DNA of 64,000 nt from Eudorina sp. 2006-703-Eu-15. Taxonomy: Eukaryota > Chlorophyta > Chlorophyceae > Chlamydomonadales > Volvocaceae. Below, in pieces: positions 56,555-64,000 of this stretch. A model generated the notes under the pieces. It saw nothing but the letters and a program-made list of their open reading frames with translations. It had not been told where the DNA came from and did no database searches. Both the position numbers and the translations under genes were made by a program. Position 1 is the stretch's first letter; the number at the start of each line of letters is the position of its first letter. The stretch spans positions 886,898 through 950,897 of the forward strand of contig BDSI01000025.1 in NCBI GenBank assembly GCA_003117195.1, in the 5' to 3' direction.

Positions 56555-58274
56555 TCAATCGCTGTAGTCATCATCGTCATCGTCCATGCTCCCCCCGCTG
56601 CCGCCCCCGCCCCCGCCGGGCTGCCCTTGCGGCAGCCGTGCCCCCGCCCCGGGCGGCAGCATGGCGTAACCCCCCGCTGCCCCCGCCATGGCCGCGTGCT
56701 GCTGGTGCTGCTGGGCCGCCAGCGCCTGCTCGTAGGCCGCGTGCATCGCCGCCGCAGACTCCGAGGTGGTCATGGACTGGGCGCGGGCCTGGGCGAACAT
56801 CTGCTGCTGCAGCAGGATCTGCGGGAGGCGGACGGCGTGACGGCGGACGGCGTGACAGCAGGTGGCGAAAGGTCAGGCGGGAGGCGGACGGCGTGACGCA
56901 GGAGGTAAGGCGGAAAGACGGACGGCAGGTGGCGGAGGGTAAGGGGCGAGGCGGACGGCGGGAGGAGGAAGGCGGGAAGCGGGTTGAGCGAGCAGATATC
57001 TAGATGTGCTGACCCATGGGGGCCAGGGAAGCCGGGAGACCTCTGGCGGCCCGCAACGGGCCAAATGACCTCGCCACGCCCCGCCCCTTGTCTTCTCCCC
57101 CTTCCCCTGCGCACATCTCCCAACCCCACAGAACCAACGCTCCCTTCCCTCCCGTCTCCCGCCCTCTCAGTGCCCGCCAAGGGAACCCTCCCGCCCTTCC
57201 CCGTCGCCCTCTTCCTCCCCTGGACATGTACACCGTTGAAACTGCCCACCCGCCCACCTGCTGTTCCTCCGTCATCCCCGCGTGCTCCGCGCCGGTCTTT
57301 CGGAGGTCCGCCTTCCGGGAGTGAGCGGCTGCGGGCGCAGGGGGAGGAGGGGGCGGCCCGGAGCGGTTCGAAACGGTTCGGTAGGGTACAGGAAATTTGC
57401 GAGCACTCTAAAGCTGCGTGCAGGGGAGCGATTCAGTAGTGGGAGGGCGGTAGGGGCGGAGGCGCAGGGAGGCAGGGACGGGTTCGGTGGGGGTTCCAGT
57501 CGACGCCCAGTCGAACCCCCAGTCCAAGTCCCGCCGGGCCAAGTCCCGCAGAGACTCTGTCGGGGTTCCGCTGCAAACACCCGCTGCAGCCCGGTCCGCT
57601 GCCCGCCCGCTGCTCACTTTTGGTCTCCTCCTTGAAGGTGTCCCAGGCCGCCGTGACCTCCCCCACAAAGCCCTGGAAGCCCAGCTCCGTCAGCGCCTTG
57701 ACCACGTGGTCCGGGTGGATGATGGAGCGGCTCTCCCGCGTGGCCACGTCGTTGGACTCGGAGGACACCAGCTGGATGAACTCTAAAGGGGACCACGGGA
57801 GGAGGGGAGGGGCAGGGGAGGAGGGAGGGCGGAGGGGGCGTGGGGCAGGGGAGGGAGGGTTTGCGTGGGGGGAGGGGAGGGGGCAGGGACGGGGAGGGCG
57901 AGGGGAGGCTGTGAGTTGGACGTGGGGGAAGATGGGGCGGTTCAAGGTCCGCACCAGGAACAAGGACAAAGAGCGTCGCCAAAGATGGTGATGGCACATA
58001 GTGCGTCCCGGCCTTAGAGTAGGGGATTGGAGAGCAATGTCGCCACGCTTTGTGCGATGCCTTGGGGCGCCCTAACCCACCGGTGCAGCAGGCGATGACC
58101 AGGTCCACGGTGTCATTTGCGACCCGCATATCCGCCGGCACCAGGTCTTTTATCATCTTTTGCAACGTGGCTGGAACAAGAATGTGCATAAAGTTAGCGG
58201 AGTTTCCAAAAGCGGAAAGATGCTGAGCAAAGGTCCTTACTTCTAGGAAGTGAAACATCGTTGTCGTCAGCCAT
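56555..58274 (-). CDS. Dr1/NC2-beta, histone-fold subunit of negative cofactor 2
   Basis: Five exons on the minus strand join in phase to 207 residues: 58274-58241, 58170-58081, 57782-57618, 57328-57258 and 56818-56555. The start GGAACCATGGCT has good context. The protein opens MADDNDVSLPR, then TTLQKMIKDLVPADMRVAND, TVDLVIACCTEFIQLVSSES, SIIHPDHVVKALTELGFQGF and EVTAAWDTFKEETK. This is the Dr1 histone fold in its usual order, with the LPR start and the ALTELGF helix. NC2-beta pairs with NC2-alpha (DRAP1), binds TBP on promoter DNA and blocks TFIIA/TFIIB entry. The C-terminus is Gln/Ala/Gly-rich (QQQMFAQARAQSM) and ends in an acidic DDDDDDYSD, as in animal Dr1. Length is close to the roughly 150-180 residues usual for the family. 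Confidence 0.92.
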
Positions 58275-58587
58275 GGTTCCACGTTAATGCTGCGCATGTG
58301 TGATGTATTGCTGCGAGTAAGTTGCGCTGTTGGAAATACTGCTGTAACGTACTGGCAGCCGTATTCGCACGACCAACCAAATTTCGCAAGCCGCGCCATC
58401 TTCTCTCTTTTCTGCAGCCAGTACGCATAGGTGCGAGGAAAGCAGCTTATTCCAACTGCGACGATTTGCATCGAGGCTGCAACTCGTAAGAAGGTTCTGC
58501 TTGCACTCAGCGACTGATCGGCTTTGGACCATTATTCTTTTAACCAAATTGCGCATATAGAGCTGTTCATATCGTTTTATTACCACA
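58275..58587. promoter_or_regulatory. Divergent promoter region between NC2-beta and OLA1
   Basis: Only 313 bp separate the two start codons, and it must hold both 5' untranslated regions. Base composition is balanced rather than GC-rich. No specific motif is recognised. Confidence 0.5.
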
Positions 58588-61500
58588 ATGGCTCCTAAGA
58601 AGCAAGAAGCACCGAAGGAACGGCCGCTGTTGGGCCGCTTCAAGTCTAATTTGAAGATGGGAATTGTAGGAATGCCAAACGTCGGGAAGTCGACGCTGTT
58701 CAACCTTCTCACGAAAGTCGGAGTGCCTGCTGAGTGAGTGGTGATGGTGATGGCGGCGATCGTGCGGGTTGGTGTGGTCTGGGCTTGAACGGGCAGAAGC
58801 GCAGGCTGCACTTATACAACAGGAAGAATGATGATCGCCCATATCGATCAAAATTGAATTCCTCTGCACATCTGGGAGACGGGCTTTCAGCGCAGCGTTC
58901 ACTTACCTGCTTAGGCACCTAGCGCGCCTGTCCGCAACAGTGACCCCCCCCCCGACGGCCCTGCGGCCTTCACCCAGCAACGGCCGCAGAAATTTGGGTT
59001 TCCGCTGCATTAACAAATCCCGACGTGCACGATTGCCTCACAGCGGCGCCGCGGTTCCAAACAAGGCCCTGCCCCCTCCGGCCCGCCGCCAATCAGGGAG
59101 CGCTCACCGGGGGCGCCGATGTGGCCCCGGAGTGTACACGACTGACTGACGGAAACCGACTGAATACGGTGTACGATTCTAGATCCACACACACTCTCGC
59201 ACTCGACCTTCCTCCCTCCCTCCCTTCAGTCTGGGCTGTTTTCACTGCACCTCTTCCTCCACCTCCTCCTCCTCCTCCCCACCGCGCCCCCTCCTGCCCT
59301 CCCCTCCCCCTCCCCCCTCCTCCCTCCCAGGAACTTCCCCTTCTGCACCATCGACCCCAACGCGGCGCGCGTCAACGTCCCCGACGACCGCTTCAACTGG
59401 CTCTGCTCCCTCTACAAACCCAAATCCGCCGTCTCCGCCTTCCTCGACGTCGTCGACATCGCGGGCCTCGTCCGCGGCGCCGCGAATGGCGAGGGCCTCG
59501 GCAACGCCTTCCTCTCCCACATCGCCGCCGTGGACGGCATCTACCACGTCTGCCGCGCCTTCGAGGACGCTGACGTCATCCACGTCGAGGATCGTGTGGA
59601 TCCCGTCGCCGATCTCGAGATCATCCATTCGGAGCTGCGCGCCAAAGATCGCGCCAAGATCGAGGGCGTGATCGACGGCATCAACAAGCTCAAGAGCCGC
59701 GGGCTCAAGAAGGAGCAGCTGGAGGAGCTGGACACGGCCAACCGCATTCTTGAGCACCTGAGCAAGGAGGTGGACGTGCGGTTCGGGGACTGGAGCGCCA
59801 AGGACATCGAGTACCTGAACGAGTACCAGCTGCTGACCGCCAAGCCGGCGGTGTACCTGGGTAGGGCAAGGGGGGCTGGGGTATTGGGTAGGGCATTGGG
59901 GGGGTAGAGGGAGGGATGCAAAGAGGGCAGGGGAAGGAGGGAGGGGTTCAGGGTCGGGTTGGGCGGGGTAGGGCAAGGGGGGGGTGCACCTGGGGACCTG
60001 GGTTGGGCAAGGGGGGGCCCTCGCGGGGGATTTCGGGGGTGGGTATGTGTCGGGGTTGGGCTGGGTGCCGGGATGCGGTGCGTTACGGGATGTGGGGTGC
60101 GTTGAGGGAGGGCAGCGGGCAGGGCAGGGCAGGGCAGGGCAGGGCAGGGCAGGGCAGGGCAGGTGTTGGTCCGGAGGAGGACGGCCAGGGTGTGGCAGTG
60201 GGGGGATGTGCGGCAGGTGCACTGAGATTGTGCCGGACGGGTGGGAAGTGGGGGTGCGTGGGTGTCCTTCCTTCGAAGGGGGAGGAAGCAGGAAGGAGGC
60301 AGGGGCGGAGCAGGGCCTTCGCACGCGGCACGTCAAAACTAATCCCGTCCCTGCACGGTCGCACAGTCGCTCTCGCACCCGCACCCACACCCGCACCCAC
60401 ACCCGCACCCGCACCCGCACCCGCACCCGCACCCGCACCCGCACCCGCACCCGCACCCGCACCCACACCCACACCCACACCCACACCCACACCCACACCC
60501 ACACCCACACCCACACCCACACCCACACCCACACCCGCACCCACACCCACACCCACACCCACACCCACACCCGCACCCGCACCCGCACCCACACCCACAC
60601 CCACAGCTGTTGGGATGAGCGAGGTCGGGGACGTAACGTAATGTGACGTGATGTGACGTAACGCGACGTGACGTGGAACCGGGATCCAGATCGTCTGCAG
60701 CCGCTGCAGTCGTCCCTCCTGGGACTGGTTGTCGCGAGGTTGGTTGGGCCTGTGACTGGAGGCGTGAAGGCACGGAGGGCCCCTTCTCGCGCCCTTCTTT
60801 CGGTGCCCTCCGGCCCCCTGCCGGTGCGGGTGTGGGGTGTGCATTTGGGTTGCGTACATGTAAGGCCCGGCTTCGTCTCCTGCCGTGTGGAGGCGTCGTT
60901 GTGGCGTGTCGCACTTTGGGCGTTGGGGGGCATGGCTGCGGTGGACGCTCTGTGTGTGTGTCCAGTTTTGCGGGCGAGTTGAGGGAGGAAGGCAGGGAGG
61001 ACGGGAGGGAGGAAGGGGGGAGGGAAAGAGAGTGAGTGGGGTTGGAACGAAAGAAGGCGAAGCTCCGCGAGACCCCGGACGAACAAGGCAGGTGCCGATA
61101 CGGTCGGGGCATCCCTCCGGGCGCGGGACGAGGCCACGGGCTGATCCTCTAGGAGGTTGGCGCCACCGTATGTACGGAACCCTCTTCTCCAGCATGACAT
61201 CCCGGTTGGGTGCTTGCGCCACCCGGAGATCGCCGTCAGGGCCCCGTCCATGTCCCGTGCCTCGGCACCCGGGGGACTGAGAGGACTGAAACGCACTGGA
61301 CTGAGGGGACTGAGAGGACTGAAACGCGCCGCCTGAGGTTGCTCTCGACGTGCCCTGACCCCTGTGCCCTGCCCCCCGCTTATCGGCACCGCACCCCTCC
61401 CACGGGCCACCCGCGCCCGACCCACCCTTGGGAGGTGCCCCCACCGCCACCACCCGACCGGACCTTTGCTCTGGCAGCGGCACAGCTTCAACACGCCTTA

Positions 61501-63472
61501 ACGCTTGTCTGTTACACCCCCTCCCCACTTGTTTTATCTCTCCACTCCTCCCTCCCTCGTTTCCTCCGCTTGCTTCCCCCACTGCACCCGCCACCACTGC
61601 CACGACAACCCCCCCCCCCCGCGGCCGCAGCAGCACAGTACAGAATATGTCTACCAATTTCCTATACCCCCCCCTCCCCCGTGGCCGCGCAGTGAACATG
61701 TCGGAGCACGACTTCGCTCGCAAGAAGAACAAGTTCCTGCCCAAGATCCACGAGTGGGTGCAGGCGCACGGCGGTGAACCCGTCATCCCCTTCTCCGCCG
61801 CCTTTGAGAACAAGATCCACGAGATGCCGGAGGACGAGAAGGACAAGTACTGCAAGGAGGCGGGCGTCTTCTGCATGCTGCCCAAGGTGTGTGTGTGTGG
61901 GGGGGGGGGCCTGGGCCTGCGGGGATTGGGGGCGGGGGCGGAGAGAGAGGGGGACTAGTACTGTTCCCATTGGGTGACTTCTGACTTGGGTGGGATAAGG
62001 GGGTGGGGTGGGGTGGGGGAAATGTAGAGGGTTTGGGAGAAGGGAGGAGAGGGGAGGAGGGACCGTGTTCGGTCGGTCTGCCCGGTTCGGCGCCTGCCCC
62101 TCCCCGCCAGAACACCCCGCAGCTTCCATCTGTCTACCGATTTTCCTACACCCCGCAGGATCAGCACGCACTGCGGCGATGATGTCTGCGATTTCGCTCC
62201 CCGGCCTGGCCGCCCTCGCCCCCGGTCCCTCCCTCCTCTCCCCGAGCCCCCGCCGCCCGCCCCTGTTATTCGCGTTCAACCCCTCCCCTCCCTCCCTCCC
62301 TCCCCCCCTCCGTCCCTCCCGCCTCCCCCTCAACAACCCCCCCCCCTTAGATCATCACCACGGGCTTCAAGGCCATCCACCTGATCTACTTCTTCACCGC
62401 CGGAGAGGACGAGGTCAAGTGCTGGCAGATCCGGCAGGGGACCAAGGCGCCGCAGGCGGCCGGAACCATCCACACGGACTTCGGTGAGCGGGGCCGGGCT
62501 GGGGGGCCGGGCGGGGGGCCTGGGGGGCGGGGGCTGGGGGCGGGGCGGGGCTGGGCGGGCGAGTAGGCTGCGGGAGGGGGCAGGTCAGGAAGGGGCCGGG
62601 GGAGGCCGAGGGCGTTCGGATGGGTGCAACCGAAGGGTGCCTAGGACTGGGGACCGGGTCATCCGCAGCAGCAGCGGCGCGCGCGCGAGGGACTCCCCCC
62701 ACCACCACCCTAGGGGGGGAGATGAGGGAGCGCCCGGGTGGGTGGGTGGCTGGGAAGGACCGCCGCATGGCGCGGGTAAGCAGCGGCGCCATCGCCCGCC
62801 GCTGGTGCCAGCGCTGCCTCTGGAGGCGGCCCAGGCTGCTGCTGGGGGGTTCCAAGCTGGGGTGGGCCCGGTCCTCTTCCCGGAGCGGTGCTTCCGTGAC
62901 CCATCTACCTGTCTCGCGTTCTCTGCAAGTGTGTGTTAGAAGGACGCGCCAAGCCACTCAGCCGTAGCTCACGCGCCGCAAACGCGGCTCCCGGCCCCCT
63001 CCGCCGCCGCCGCCGCCGCCGCCGCTCCCAATCGTTCCGCACCGCCGCTTTTGCCTCGGGCGCTCTGGCCGTCGGTCGCCCAGGACCTGTCGGTTGGTCG
63101 TTAGTAGTTGGCAGTCGGATTCTTGGGCGGGGACGCACTCGTGTGTGCGGTACCCCGCCAAGAAGCCAGCCTGACCCACATCACATTTACCACCAAACCT
63201 ACAGTGAATAACCTGAAAATGAGATTGCACCCGTGTGTAATAACAATACTGAGCCGTGTGTGTGTGTGTGTATGTGATGGTGCCGTCGTACGACCGCAGA
63301 GCGCGGCTTCATCTGCGCCGAGGTGATGAAGTACGACGAGCTTAAGGAGCTGGGGACGGAGTCGGCGGTCAAGGCGGCGGGCAAGTACCGCCAGCAGGGC
63401 AAGGAGTACGTGGTGGCGGACGGGGACATCATCTACTTCAAATTTAACGTGACGTCCAGCGGCAAGAAGTAA
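58588..63472 (+). CDS. OLA1: Obg-like ATPase 1 (YchF family)
   Basis: Five exons, 58588-58733, 59331-59860, 61693-61886, 62351-62483 and 63300-63472, join to 391 residues, near the usual length. The start context CCACAATGGCT is strong. The P-loop GMPNVGKST is in exon 1, with [20 protein letters not shown] and the DxxG motif [20 protein letters not shown] in exon 2. The G4 position is VNMSE, the NxxE form that makes this family prefer ATP over GTP. Exon 2 also holds the coiled-coil hairpin, and exons 4-5 the TGS domain ([37 protein letters not shown]). OLA1 is a cytosolic ATPase associated with ribosomes, translation control and stress responses. It is transcribed divergently from NC2-beta. 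Intron 2, 1832 bp, carries hexamer and pentamer repeats and two element A copies, one ending right before the acceptor. Confidence 0.97.
60121..60162. repeat. AGGGC pentamer repeat in OLA1 intron 2
   Basis: About eight AGGGC units. Confidence 0.9.
60374..60605. repeat. CCCACA/CCCGCA hexamer array in OLA1 intron 2
   Basis: Blocks of CCCGCA alternate with blocks of CCCACA over about 230 bp, suggesting repeated local expansion of two unit variants. Confidence 0.9.
61455..61525 (+). repeat. Dispersed element A, diverged copy in OLA1 intron 2
   Basis: acctttgctctggcagcggc then acagcttcaacac and gcttgtctgttacacccc preserve the order of the family A blocks. Confidence 0.6.
61620..61675 (+). repeat. 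Dispersed element A at the 3' end of OLA1 intron 2
   Basis: gcagcagcacagtacagaat then atgtctaccaatttcctata and a C run, ending about 17 bp before the acceptor AG at 61692. A weaker copy (ctgtctaccgattttcctac) is at about 62124-62155 in intron 3. Confidence 0.7.
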
Positions 63473-64000
63473 ATGATGATGACGGCGACATCAACCAGAG
63501 GGACAACGAGTGAATGAGGGTGGTGGTGATGGTGGGGGCAAGGAGAGGGCATGGGTGGATGCCGTGGCAGCGCGCAGCGAGTTTCGAGGCAGAGGGTGGT
63601 TGTGGACTTGTGGTGTGCAGTCTTCGAGCGGCGACGAATGGGTGCGTCGGTCGAGCACATCGACATCGACTAACAACACCTTCCCCCGGGGGGAGATTTG
63701 AGACCCGATTGTTGCCTGCCGTACAAGAGCTTGGCGTGCAGTTGCCAATGCTGTGATGGCGGGACGGACGGACGGACGGACTGAGGCGGCCTGCCCACCC
63801 CGGTTGACCCCTAATCTCGGAAGAGGGGAGAGCGGTTGGAGCGGGTAGGGGGGGGAGGGGGCTGGCCGTCACTCCTCAGGGCAGTGTGAGCCTCCAGGGA
63901 TGGGGGACGGGAGGAGGGGGGTCCCAAGCTGTCGGTGCGTCGGCGGGTAAACCGACCGGGTTTATGTGAGTGCGTGTGTACGGCAGTGAGGGGATGGTGT
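63473..64000. other. OLA1 3' flank, nothing further recognised
   Basis: Likely 3' untranslated and intergenic sequence with a GGAC tetramer run at about 63760-63782. No TGTAA signal or coding frame is convincing. Confidence 0.5.

Noticed and set aside
60374..60605. Hexamer array considered as an interstitial telomere
   Set aside because: Units CCCACA and CCCGCA do not match the TTTTAGGG or TTTAGGG repeats of green algae.
59242..61494. 750-codon open frame antisense to OLA1
   Set aside because: It overlaps the coding exon of OLA1 in antisense and the CCCACA array; high GC content removes stop codons. No domain is visible.

Overview
This window looks like nuclear DNA of a GC-rich green alga of the volvocine/Chlamydomonas group. 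Genes are split into many short exons with GT-AG introns. The deduced proteins carry long Ala, Gly and Ser tracts. Introns are packed with micro- and minisatellites. The identifiable proteins are eukaryotic: Dr1/NC2-beta, OLA1, an ATM1-type mitochondrial half-ABC transporter and a twin CX9C protein. I cannot name a species. All exon models were built by hand from splice signals, reading phase and protein motifs.

Layout. (1) 420-3200, minus: a four-exon gene with a transit-like N-terminus, a PAS-like segment and the start of a WHEP-like hairpin; its 3' end leaves the window. (2) 3610-4460, plus: a small twin CX9C protein in divergent arrangement with gene 1. (3) 6045-6116: tRNA-Ala(CGC), followed by a 57-bp tandem duplication and a decayed LINE (about 6340-7800, minus). 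(4) 9703-19150, minus: a complete 15-exon half-ABC transporter of 1005 residues. (5) 19816-31363, plus: a very large gene of unknown function (membrane segment, coiled coil, TPR-like end), interrupted by a 521-base assembly gap. (6) About 31.4-56.5 kb: a repeat-rich region holding three two-exon F-box-like/ankyrin paralogues (34461, 39053, 46527) among truncated LINE tails, a rearranged Gypsy-type retroelement and an unclassified repeat. (7) 56555-58274, minus: NC2-beta, divergent from (8) 58588-63472, plus: OLA1, complete.

The single-copy genes at both ends form three divergent pairs with short shared promoter regions. There is no operon-like logic; their functions (transcription repression, translation-associated ATPase, mitochondrial export, mitochondrial small protein) are independent.

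The most unusual signal is a set of short dispersed repeats (families A, B and C below, roughly 40-65 bp) recurring in both orientations. Families A and B were seen only inside introns of the single-copy genes; family C is nearly so, with one copy at 4994 outside any modelled gene. They resemble intron-generating or miniature mobile elements and deserve a genome-wide search. The second notable pattern is that the ankyrin paralogues were duplicated together with their 5' and 3' flanks, and a gutted fourth copy seems to lie near 32.1 kb.
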